DNA of 64,000 nt from Glaciecola sp047250385. GTDB lineage: Bacteria; Pseudomonadota; Gammaproteobacteria; Enterobacterales; Alteromonadaceae. The notes under the pieces were generated by a model. It was not told where the DNA came from. It worked only from the letters and a program-made list of their open reading frames with translations, and ran no database searches. The DNA lies in NCBI RefSeq assembly GCF_047250385.1, contig NZ_JBLBVM010000056.1, positions 1-64,000 on the forward strand, in the 5' to 3' direction. The position numbers and the translations under genes were made by a program. Shown here piece after piece: positions 7,846-14,997 of this stretch (position 1 is the stretch's first letter; the number at the start of each line of letters is the position of its first letter).

Positions 7846-9411
7846 ATGGAATACATTTACTTATTAATTGCTTTTATTTTTGGTTTTGGCTTTCGGCTAT
7901 TAAACCTGCCACCTTTAATAGGTTATCTTATTGCAGGCTTCATTCTTAATGTATGGGGAATTGAGAATAACGATACCTTACAAACGATCGCTGATATGGG
8001 CATAACTATTATGCTGTTTACTATCGGTTTGAAACTCAATATTCAGGATTTGTTGAAGAGAGAGATTTGGGTAAGCAGTATATTGCACACAGCAATTTGG
8101 GTTGCCTTTATTAGTGCCGTTTTTACTTTACTCAGTATCTTGGGCTTACCTTATTTTGTAGGCATGGAGCCCAGTACAGCTGCACTTATTGGCTTTGCGT
8201 TTAGTTTTAGTTCAACAGTTTGTGTTGTTAAGATATTAGAAGAGAGTGGCGAAGGTAAAACGAGACACGGTAAAGTAGCCATTGGTATATTGGTAATGCA
8301 AGATATCTTCGCTGTTTTATTTATGGTGTTTGTTACCGGGCAAGTACCTTCAATATATGCCCTACTCTTGTTTTTGCTCGTCCCAATGATTCCGCTATTT
8401 CATAAGTTACTCAATGAATCTGGTCACGGAGAATTGTTGCCTTTGACGGGGTTTATATTTGCATTGGGTGGTTATCAACTTTTCGAGTTAGTTGGAATTA
8501 AGGGAGACCTAGGTGCATTGATATTCGGAATATTAGTATCAGGTCATTCGAAAGCGACAGAATTATCGAAATCGCTATTAAGCTTCAAAGATTTATTCCT
8601 AATAGGGTTTTTCTTAACAATTGGCTTAACAGCATTACCTACTTTGGAAATCGTGTTTATTGCTTTACTTATCACCTTCCTTCTACCCATTAAGTTTTAT
8701 TTATTCTTCATTTTACTGACCAAATTTAGATTACGTGCGCGCACTTCATTCCTATCAGGATTAGTAATGTCAAATTACAGCGAATTCGGGCTGATAGTTG
8801 CTGCAGTAGCAGTTAGTGTTGGCCTTTTGGATAACGTTTGGTTAGTTATCATAGCCTTGAGTGTCTCCTTCTCGTTTGTATTTACCAGCATTATGTATAA
8901 GAACTCCCATAATCAATATAAACGACATAAAGAAGCGCTGAAAAAATTCCAATCGCCGGTATCACTAAAGGAGGATGTTTATCCACATATGGGAAAAACA
9001 AAAGTCCTTGTTATTGGTATGGGTCGTGTCGGTAAAGGTGCATTTACAACATTAGCTAAGTTGATGGAACATGGTGTAACCGGGATGGATGCTGATCTTG
9101 AAAAAGTAAATGCGCTAAAAGAAGAAAAGTATGAAGCAATACTGGGGGACGGTGAAAACATCGATTTATGGGAGAATGTAGACATTAGTAATATTGAACT
9201 CATTCTATTAGCACTTCCGTCGATTGAAGACTCATCTAACATCACGAATCAACTTAGGTCAGCTTCCTATAAAGGAAAGATCGCCGCCATCGCGCGCTAT
9301 GAAGATGAAGTTCAGCCACTATTAGATGTTGGTGTAGATAAAGTATTCAACTTCTTCACTGAGGCCGGTTTAGGCTTCGCGGAGGAAAGTTTTGAGATGC
9401 TCAGTAAGTAA
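7846..9411 (+). CDS. CPA2-family monovalent cation/proton antiporter with RCK domain
   Basis: The first 370 residues form a polytopic Na+/H+-exchanger-type domain of about 12 helices, opening with LPPLIGYLIAGFILN, typical of KefB/YbaL proteins. Residues about 385-500 are a TrkA-N (RCK) nucleotide-binding domain with the Rossmann motif VIGMGRVGKGAF. Such proteins exchange K+ or Na+ for H+ across the inner membrane, gated by NAD(H) or another ligand. At 521 residues it lacks the extra C-terminal region seen in some homologues. The exact ion is not determined. It may share a transcript with the hydrolase gene before it. Confidence 0.88.
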   Translation: MEYIYLLIAFIFGFGFRLLNLPPLIGYLIAGFILNVWGIENNDTLQTIADMGITIMLFTIGLKLNIQDLLKREIWVSSILHTAIWVAFISAVFTLLSILGLPYFVGMEPSTAALIGFAFSFSSTVCVVKILEESGEGKTRHGKVAIGILVMQDIFAVLFMVFVTGQVPSIYALLLFLLVPMIPLFHKLLNESGHGELLPLTGFIFALGGYQLFELVGIKGDLGALIFGILVSGHSKATELSKSLLSFKDLFLIGFFLTIGLTALPTLEIVFIALLITFLLPIKFYLFFILLTKFRLRARTSFLSGLVMSNYSEFGLIVAAVAVSVGLLDNVWLVIIALSVSFSFVFTSIMYKNSHNQYKRHKEALKKFQSPVSLKEDVYPHMGKTKVLVIGMGRVGKGAFTTLAKLMEHGVTGMDADLEKVNALKEEKYEAILGDGENIDLWENVDISNIELILLALPSIEDSSNITNQLRSASYKGKIAAIARYEDEVQPLLDVGVDKVFNFFTEAGLGFAEESFEMLSK

Positions 9412-9437
9412 TATACCTTTCAGTTGCTAATCAAAGA

Positions 9438-9456
9438 CTTAATGAAAATCATTCTC
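9438..9456 (+). promoter_or_regulatory. Candidate Fur box upstream of bacterioferritin genes
   Basis: The 19 bases CTTAATGAAAATCATTCTC match 15 of 19 positions of the classical Fur consensus (GATAATGATAATCATTATC). The site lies about 140 bp upstream of the first bfr gene and about 43 bp before its likely -35 element. An iron-responsive role is inferred from the match and the function of the genes. Confidence 0.6.
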
Positions 9457-9498
9457 TTTACTATGGTATTGATATTTAAGAAGTATTTTTCATTTTAA

Positions 9499-9526
9499 TT
9501 GATCTTACTCAAAAGCTATCTATAAT
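9499..9526 (+). promoter_or_regulatory. Probable sigma-70 promoter of the bfr pair with overlapping FNR-like site
   Basis: TTGATC (9499-9504) and TATAAT (9521-9526) are separated by 16 bp, a good housekeeping promoter. TTGAT-CTTA-CTCAA (9499-9512) also matches 9 of 10 defined bases of the FNR consensus and covers the -35 element, a position that would repress. The leader to the first bfr start is about 60 bases. Confidence 0.55.
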
Positions 9527-9595
9527 GGTTATATAAGTAATTTAACCTAAATTTATTAAGCACCGTCTATATAAATTCAGTTAAGAGGTAGAAAA

Positions 9596-10069
9596 ATGAA
9601 AGGGAAACCCGAAGTCTTAAAAGTACTCAATGAAGTACTAACCACAGAGCTCACCTCTATTAACCAGTATTTTTTACACGCACGAATGTATAAAAACTGG
9701 GGTTTTGAAGCACTCAACGAGAAATGCTATAAAAAATCAATCAAAGATATGAAACAGGCCGATGAATTAATTGCTCGTATATTATTTTTAGAGGGCCTAC
9801 CCAACCTGCAAATGCTTGGCAAAATAAATATTGGTGAAGAACCCGTTGAAATGTTGAAATGCGATGCTGGCTTTCAACTAAAACAAATCCCACAGATGAA
9901 AGATGCGATTGCTCTTTGTGAAGTGCAGCAAGATTTTGTATCAAGAGATCTTCTAGCTAGCATACTGGAATACGAAGAAGATCATTTTGACTGGTTGGAT
10001 ACTCAGGCATATCAAATTGAGCAGTTAGGAATACAAAACTATCTTCAATCACAAGTAGAGGACGATTAA
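9596..10069 (+). CDS. bfr: Bacterioferritin, haem-binding subunit with degenerate ferroxidase site
   Basis: Bacterioferritin stores iron in a 24-subunit cage. This 157-residue subunit keeps the haem ligand M52 (in IKDMKQAD) but has D51, Q54 and Q94 where ferroxidase centres have Glu, His and Glu. E18, E127 and H130 remain. It should therefore bind haem at subunit pairs but oxidise iron poorly. The gene has a strong ribosome site (AAGAGGTAG) and ends one base before a second bfr gene whose residues are complementary. The pattern matches known two-subunit bacterioferritins such as those of Neisseria. A Fur-like box lies upstream. Confidence 0.92.
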   Translation: MKGKPEVLKVLNEVLTTELTSINQYFLHARMYKNWGFEALNEKCYKKSIKDMKQADELIARILFLEGLPNLQMLGKINIGEEPVEMLKCDAGFQLKQIPQMKDAIALCEVQQDFVSRDLLASILEYEEDHFDWLDTQAYQIEQLGIQNYLQSQVEDD

Positions 10070-10070
10070 A

Positions 10071-10538
10071 ATGCAAGGTAACAAAAAAGTTATAGATGGC
10101 TTAAACACCCTACTTGGCTATGAACTTGCCGCTATGGATCAGTACTTTGTGCATTCGCAAATGTATTTAGATTGGGGCTTGCATAAATTATACGAACGCA
10201 TCAACCACGAATTTGACGATGAAAAAGGCCATGCGACGAAACTGATTGAAAGAATGCTCTTTTTAGGCGGTGAGCCTGACATGGAAACCCGTGTTGGTTA
10301 CAAAGTAGGAAAAACAGTCGCTGAAATGTTACAGAGTGATTTACGAGTAGAATATGAAGTAGCTGATAAGTTAAGAAACGTCATTGCGTTATGCGAAAGT
10401 GAGAAGGATTTTGTGACTCGTGACATGTTAATGATCCTATTAGACGACACAGAAATGGATCATGCGCACTGGTTAGAACAGCAACTTGGTCTTATTGAAA
10501 GGTTAGGCTTATCTAATTATTTACAGTCTCAAATGTAA
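10071..10538 (+). CDS. bfr: Bacterioferritin, ferroxidase subunit lacking the haem Met
   Basis: This second bacterioferritin (155 residues) has the full set of di-iron ligands: E18, E51, H54, E94, and E128 with H131 after a one-residue insertion. The haem-ligand position 52 is Lys instead of Met. It is thus the iron-oxidising partner of the preceding subunit, with which it probably co-assembles. The genes are separated by a single base and the ribosome site lies within the end of the first gene (AGAGGACG), so they are almost certainly co-translated. The stop codon directly abuts the stop of the convergent gene on the other strand. Confidence 0.92.
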   Translation: MQGNKKVIDGLNTLLGYELAAMDQYFVHSQMYLDWGLHKLYERINHEFDDEKGHATKLIERMLFLGGEPDMETRVGYKVGKTVAEMLQSDLRVEYEVADKLRNVIALCESEKDFVTRDMLMILLDDTEMDHAHWLEQQLGLIERLGLSNYLQSQM

Positions 10539-10967
10539 TCACTCATCAAGAGTTGTAAAAAACACGGCTGAGTAGTTTTCTACTTGGCCGTTTTCGTCTT
10601 CAACAGATAAATTTAACCTCCATTGCATTTTTGCTAAATTACAGCTTCCTAAAAATGTCACAAACACGTCATTTTGTTCAATGATGGGTGTTTTCCCCAT
10701 GTACATATTAACTCCCTCAATCCATGCATTATTGAGTTGAATTCCTTCAGGAAGCTCAATTGACAATAATATTTCTTCCTCAGTGATAATTTTTGATAAA
10801 AAATTTATCGAAATTTCACCATTTTTGTTTACGAAAGTACACTTTTCGCTCGATAAATCGCAAGCATCGACTGGCTCATTCGTTTTATTAACAAAATTAT
10901 AATAAATCCCTGCGATGCTTATGGTTATTAGGATTGTGAAGATTAAAAGTGTGTTTTTGGATTGCAT
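10539..10967 (-). CDS. Small exported or membrane-anchored protein of unknown function
   Basis: I do not recognise this 142-residue protein with confidence. Residues about 6-24 form one hydrophobic segment (signal peptide or anchor), and the rest looks like a soluble, beta-rich periplasmic domain. Notable residues are three cysteines (C36 and C43 close together, and one in LGSCNLAKMQW) and a Met pair in GVNMYMGKTP. Cys and Met in this arrangement could bind metal or form a disulfide, but that is speculation. It is divergent from ccoN across a 224-bp control region with an FNR box and is convergent, with no gap, to the second bfr gene. Confidence 0.65.
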   Translation of the reverse strand: MQSKNTLLIFTILITISIAGIYYNFVNKTNEPVDACDLSSEKCTFVNKNGEISINFLSKIITEEEILLSIELPEGIQLNNAWIEGVNMYMGKTPIIEQNDVFVTFLGSCNLAKMQWRLNLSVEDENGQVENYSAVFFTTLDE

Positions 10968-11012
10968 TTTATTTTCTTTTTTAACGATTTATTAACCGTA
11001 AACTTTCCTTTA

Positions 11013-11026
11013 TTGACGGAGATCAA
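11013..11026 (+). promoter_or_regulatory. FNR/Anr-type box upstream of ccoNOQP
   Basis: TTGAC-GGAG-ATCAA differs at one position from the FNR consensus TTGAT-N4-ATCAA. It lies about 165 bp before ccoN, followed by A+T-rich sequence that could hold a -10 element near 11044-11057. Oxygen-responsive activation of cbb3 operons by FNR-family regulators is well established, and fnr itself is encoded downstream in this cluster. Confidence 0.7.
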
Positions 11027-11077
11027 TTGTGACTGAAGTAATATATCTTTTTGTATTTAAAAACATTATTATTCGCA

Positions 11078-11091
11078 TGTGAGATCTCACA
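11078..11091. promoter_or_regulatory. Perfect palindrome TGTGAGATCTCACA before ccoN
   Basis: This is a 14-bp perfect inverted repeat in the control region between the unknown exported protein and ccoN, 52 bp downstream of the FNR box. The halves look like CRP half-sites (TGTGA/TCACA), but the spacer is 4 instead of 6, so the regulator is unclear. Confidence 0.5.
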
Positions 11092-11191
11092 AGCTTACTT
11101 AAATTGAAGCCACTACTCAACTAGGCATCAACAAGTAAGTCGACTACACTGAGATATAATTATTTTTTCTCGACGCGGAAGATATATTGAT

Positions 11192-12625
11192 ATGAGCGAA
11201 ACAAGCCAAGTACAACCTGATTACAATTATAAAGTAGTCAGACAATTCACTATAATGACGGTTGTTTGGGGCATAATTGGAATGACAATAGGAGTGTTAA
11301 TTGCAGCGCAATTATTTGCTCCTGCATTAAACTTTGATATTCCATGGTTAACCTACTCTCGTTTAAGACCTTTACACACTAATGCGGTTATTTTTGCTTT
11401 TGGAGGCTGTGCTCTTTTTGCAACCTCTTATTATATAGTGCAAAGAACCAGTCAGGTGCGCTTATTCAGTGACAAACTCGCAGCATTCACGTTCTGGGGA
11501 TGGCAGGCTGTAATTGTTGCTGCAGTAGTTACGCTTCCGTTTGGTTACACATCAAGTAAAGAGTATGCTGAGCTTGAATGGCCTATCGATATACTCATTA
11601 CACTAGTTTGGGTTGCCTATATTATCAACTTCTTTGGCACCCTGGTAATTCGTCGCACATCTCATATCTATGTCGCAAACTGGTTCTTAGGCGCATTCAT
11701 GCTTACCGTTGCTGTATTGCATATTGGTAATAGTATGGTTGTTCCGGTTAGTTTCATGAAATCATATCCAATATATGCAGGTGCAGTAGATGCGATGATG
11801 CAGTGGTGGTATGGCCACAACGCTGTTGGGTTCTTCTTAACAGCCGGTTTCTTAGGCATGATGTATTATTTCGTACCTAAACAAGCAGGTCGTCCGGTTT
11901 ATTCATATCGCTTGTCAATTGTGCATTTCTGGGCTCTTGTATCTTTGTATATTTGGGCTGGTCCGCATCACCTTCATTACACTGCCCTACCTGATTGGAC
12001 TCAATCTTTAGGAATGGTAATGTCGATTGTTCTTTTTGTTCCTTCATGGGGTGGAATGATCAACGGAATCATGACCTTATCAGGCGCATGGCACAAGCTA
12101 AGAACCGACCCAATACTCCGCTTCTTAATTGTTTCATTGTCTTTCTATGGTATGTCTACCTTTGAAGGTCCAATGATGGCAATCAAAACGGTTAACGCCC
12201 TCTCACACTATACTGATTGGACTGTTGGTCACGTACACTCTGGTGCTTTAGGTTGGGTTGCGATGGTGTCTATTGGCTCTATTTACCACTTAGTACCTAT
12301 CCTGTTTGGACAACCAAAAATGTACAGCACGAAATTAATTAATGTTCACTTTTGGTTAGCGACGATTGGTGTTGTTTTATACATCGTTGCAATGTGGATG
12401 TCAGGCGTTCTTCAGGGACTAATGTGGAGAGCTGTGAATCTTGACGGTACTCTGACTTACTCTTTCGTAGAGTCCTTGGAAGCATCGAAGCCATTCTATG
12501 TCGTCCGATTCATTGGTGGTTTATTCGTTGTAGTTGGTATGCTAATTATGGCTTACAACTGTTACCGCACAATTAGTGCCCCTAAAGAAAGCATTGTAGA
12601 TAACTCTGCAACTGCTGCAGCATAG
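11192..12625 (+). CDS. ccoN: cbb3-type cytochrome c oxidase subunit I
   Basis: This is the catalytic haem-copper subunit of the high-affinity cbb3 oxidase, which reduces O2 to water in the inner membrane and pumps protons under low oxygen. The 477-residue protein has about 12 membrane helices and conserved His-rich segments, including RLRPLHTNAVIFAFGG, GPHHLHYTALPDW and TVGHVHSGALGW, that supply haem and CuB ligands. Length is normal for CcoN. It is the first gene of ccoNOQP, with GCGGAAG as a ribosome site. Expression is likely driven by the upstream FNR box. Confidence 0.97.
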   Translation: MSETSQVQPDYNYKVVRQFTIMTVVWGIIGMTIGVLIAAQLFAPALNFDIPWLTYSRLRPLHTNAVIFAFGGCALFATSYYIVQRTSQVRLFSDKLAAFTFWGWQAVIVAAVVTLPFGYTSSKEYAELEWPIDILITLVWVAYIINFFGTLVIRRTSHIYVANWFLGAFMLTVAVLHIGNSMVVPVSFMKSYPIYAGAVDAMMQWWYGHNAVGFFLTAGFLGMMYYFVPKQAGRPVYSYRLSIVHFWALVSLYIWAGPHHLHYTALPDWTQSLGMVMSIVLFVPSWGGMINGIMTLSGAWHKLRTDPILRFLIVSLSFYGMSTFEGPMMAIKTVNALSHYTDWTVGHVHSGALGWVAMVSIGSIYHLVPILFGQPKMYSTKLINVHFWLATIGVVLYIVAMWMSGVLQGLMWRAVNLDGTLTYSFVESLEASKPFYVVRFIGGLFVVVGMLIMAYNCYRTISAPKESIVDNSATAAA

Positions 12626-12637
12626 AGGAGAGCGATA

Positions 12638-13243
12638 ATGAAAAATCCACATGAGTTATTAGAAAAAAACGTTGGTTTATTAACTGTCCTTATCCTCGTT
12701 GCCATTAGCTTTGGTGCAATGGCGCAAATCTTACCGCTGATGTTTGACCAACAAGCATTAGACCCAGTAAAAGGTTTACGCCCCTATACTGCACTTGAAT
12801 TGGAAGGCCGTGACATCTATATCCGTGAAGGTTGTGTTGGCTGTCATAGTCAAATGATAAGACCCTTCCGCTCTGAAACTGAACGTTATGGACATTACTC
12901 CGTCGCCGGTGAATCTGTTTGGGAACGTCCTTTCTTATGGGGTTCTAAAAGAACGGGTCCAGATTTAGCGCGAGTAGGACAACGTTATAGTGATGAATGG
13001 CATCGCGTGCATTTAATCAACCCACGAAACGTTGTTCCAGAGTCAAATATGCCTGGTTACCCATGGTTAGCAGAAAACAAACTTGATGGTGCCGACATCG
13101 CTAAGAAAATGGAAGTTAACCGCATGTTGGGTATGCCCTATACAGATGAAGATATTGCAGGTGCTGAAGCTGCAGTTAAAGGCAAAACAGAAATGGAAGC
13201 CTTAATATCTTATCTGCAACAACTTGGGACGCATTTAAAATAA
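12638..13243 (+). CDS. ccoO: cbb3-type cytochrome c oxidase subunit II (mono-haem)
   Basis: CcoO is a membrane-anchored c-type cytochrome that passes electrons to CcoN. The 201-residue protein has one N-terminal anchor (about residues 12-33) and one haem c motif, C66-V-G-C-H70, followed by SQMIRPFRSETERYGHYS, typical of the family. Possible Met axial ligands lie in the SNMPGYPW segment. It starts 12 bases after ccoN behind GAGGAGAG. Its stop codon overlaps the ccoQ start (TAATG), so the two are translationally coupled. Confidence 0.97.
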   Translation: MKNPHELLEKNVGLLTVLILVAISFGAMAQILPLMFDQQALDPVKGLRPYTALELEGRDIYIREGCVGCHSQMIRPFRSETERYGHYSVAGESVWERPFLWGSKRTGPDLARVGQRYSDEWHRVHLINPRNVVPESNMPGYPWLAENKLDGADIAKKMEVNRMLGMPYTDEDIAGAEAAVKGKTEMEALISYLQQLGTHLK

Positions 13244-13416
13244 TGGACCAAGCAACTATAGGCAGTATATTTACGGTCATCGTTTTCGTTTGTTTCGTTG
13301 GAGTTTGTTATTGGGCATTCAGCAGCCGCAATAAAAAGAGCTTTGATGAAGCAGCAAATTTAGTGTTCGATGACGAACCAAAGAAAAACTTAAATAAAGA
13401 AGATCAGGAGTCTTAA
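13243..13416 (+). CDS. ccoQ: cbb3-type oxidase small subunit CcoQ/FixQ
   Basis: A 57-codon gene fills the gap between ccoO and ccoP. The product has one membrane helix (about residues 7-25: sequence TIGSIFTVIVFVCFVGVCYW) followed by a charged, Lys/Asp/Glu-rich cytoplasmic tail (SFDEAANLVFDDEPKK). This is the standard shape of CcoQ, which stabilises the oxidase complex. The start ATG shares its A with the ccoO stop codon. The tail sequence closely resembles that of CcoS encoded further down, where a similar helix is followed by a GFSILFDDDLEKKK segment. Confidence 0.92.
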   Translation: MDQATIGSIFTVIVFVCFVGVCYWAFSSRNKKSFDEAANLVFDDEPKKNLNKEDQES

Positions 13417-13420
13417 ACCT

Positions 13421-14377
13421 ATGAGTATGTTTTGGACAATTTGGATATCTGTTATATCTCTGGGCACAATTATAGGTTGTTACTGGCTTTTACGTTGGTG
13501 CTTATCAAACTCTACCGATGTGCCTGAAGGCGAGTCAATGGGACACGTTTTCGATGGCATTGAAGAACTAAATAACCAGCTTCCTCGTTGGTGGACAATA
13601 CTATTTTATATTTGTATGGTCTGGGGACTCATTTATTTAGTGTTTTACCCTGGTTTAGGAGGGTTCAAAGGCGTGTTAGGTTGGACTAGTTCTAACCAAG
13701 GTGTGCTCAGTCTAGAGGAATCGAAGCTAGCCTTACGTAAAGATATTGAAGATGGAAACTGGAACGAGTATGCCCTTCAAATCAAATACGCTAATGAAAA
13801 GTTTGATCCCATATTCGCTGAATATGCGAAAACTCCGGTGGAAGAGCTAGCGATGAATAAAGAAGCGGTGCAAGTTGGCCAGCGTTTATTCTTACAAAAC
13901 TGTGCTCAATGCCATGGTTCGAACGCAAAAGGTGCTGCATCAGGCTTCCCTAACCTAACGGACAACGATTGGCTGTATGGTGGTTCCGGCGACAAGATTA
14001 AAGAAACTTTGATCCTTGGCCGTAAAGGCGCGATGCCAGGCTGGTTAAACAGTATGGGTGAAGATGGTGTTGCCGAAGTAGTAGCTTACACGCTTAGCCT
14101 TAGTGGCCGTGACGTAGATCAAGGATTAAAAGAAGCTGGTAAAGCAAGGTTTGCGGTTTGTGCAGCCTGCCACGGAGTTGACGGTAAAGGGAACCAAATG
14201 CTTGGTGCACCTAACTTGACTGATAATATTTGGTTATATGGCGGAAACACGAAAACCGTTACGCAAACCCTTTATTACGGGCGTAATGGTGTAATGCCTG
14301 CATTTAACGAAACTTTAGGTGAAGATAAAGTACACGTTGTTGCAGCTTACGTTTACAGTTTGTCGAATAATAAGTAA
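13421..14377 (+). CDS. ccoP: cbb3-type cytochrome c oxidase subunit III (di-haem)
   Basis: CcoP is the electron-entry subunit of the oxidase. It has two membrane segments (about 5-27 and 58-80) and two tandem cytochrome c domains, with haem motifs C161-A-Q-C-H165 and C247-A-A-C-H251. Each domain has a PNLTDN(D/I)WLYGG element, showing the internal duplication. At 318 residues it has the usual length. The ribosome site CAGGAG lies in the end of ccoQ. A clear terminator follows, closing the structural operon. Confidence 0.97.
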   Translation: MSMFWTIWISVISLGTIIGCYWLLRWCLSNSTDVPEGESMGHVFDGIEELNNQLPRWWTILFYICMVWGLIYLVFYPGLGGFKGVLGWTSSNQGVLSLEESKLALRKDIEDGNWNEYALQIKYANEKFDPIFAEYAKTPVEELAMNKEAVQVGQRLFLQNCAQCHGSNAKGAASGFPNLTDNDWLYGGSGDKIKETLILGRKGAMPGWLNSMGEDGVAEVVAYTLSLSGRDVDQGLKEAGKARFAVCAACHGVDGKGNQMLGAPNLTDNIWLYGGNTKTVTQTLYYGRNGVMPAFNETLGEDKVHVVAAYVYSLSNNK

Positions 14378-14390
14378 ATATAAAACACTG

Positions 14391-14417
14391 AAAGCCTCGT
14401 ATTAACGGGGCTTTTTT
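14391..14417 (+). terminator. Intrinsic terminator after ccoP
   Basis: A stem of AAAGCCTCGT and ACGGGGCTTT (one G-U type pair) with an ATTA loop is followed by a T-run. It separates the structural genes ccoNOQP from the maturation genes ccoHIS. Confidence 0.85.
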
Positions 14418-14487
14418 ATGCCCAATTCAGTATACTCCCTATCTATTCAAACCCCGTTTATCACTTAAAAAGAAGAGTTTACATCCT

Positions 14488-14979
14488 ATGGAAGAGTCAG
14501 ACATTAAACCTTGGTACAAACAGTTCTGGCCATGGTTTTTAATCTGCATACCCGTTTCATCGTTTATTGTTGGTGGCATTGTCATTAGTTTTGCGACAGA
14601 CGGTACCAATAGCCTAGTTGTCGATGATTATTATAAAGAAGGTAAATCGATTAATGCACGACTAGATAAAGTCGAAGCCGCGAGAGCATTGAATATCAGC
14701 ACCCAACTGAAAATAAGTGATGAGCTTATCAGTGTCGAGTTTCTAACCGGAGCACCAGAAAGCAAAGAAGCATTAAGATTAGATTTCTTTCATGTGACAC
14801 AAGAAGATAAAGACTTCCAAGTGCTTTTACTTGCAGATGCTTCTGGTATTTATAGAGCAGAAGCAAGTGCGTCAATAAAAGGTAAGTGGCGATTACGATT
14901 AACACCACTAGACGAACACTGGAAGGTTCAAAAAACCATTACATTACCCACATATACGGCTATCAGTTTTAATCCATAA
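14488..14979 (+). CDS. ccoH: cbb3 oxidase assembly protein FixH/CcoH
   Basis: CcoH is a bitopic inner-membrane protein needed for stable cbb3 assembly. The 163-residue protein starts with a cytoplasmic KPWYKQFWPWFLICIPVSS segment leading into one membrane helix, followed by the family signature SLVVDDYYKEGKSIN just after the membrane. A soluble periplasmic domain makes up the rest. It lies between the ccoP terminator and ccoI, in the usual ccoH-ccoI-ccoS order. No ccoG (rdxA) ferredoxin gene sits before it, although many relatives have one there. Confidence 0.93.
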   Translation: MEESDIKPWYKQFWPWFLICIPVSSFIVGGIVISFATDGTNSLVVDDYYKEGKSINARLDKVEAARALNISTQLKISDELISVEFLTGAPESKEALRLDFFHVTQEDKDFQVLLLADASGIYRAEASASIKGKWRLRLTPLDEHWKVQKTITLPTYTAISFNP

Positions 14980-14997
14980 TGAGTGTTACTAACAACA

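Noticed and set aside
11078..11091. CRP binding site before ccoN
   Set aside because: The TGTGA and TCACA halves are separated by 4 bases where CRP requires 6; kept only as an unassigned palindrome.
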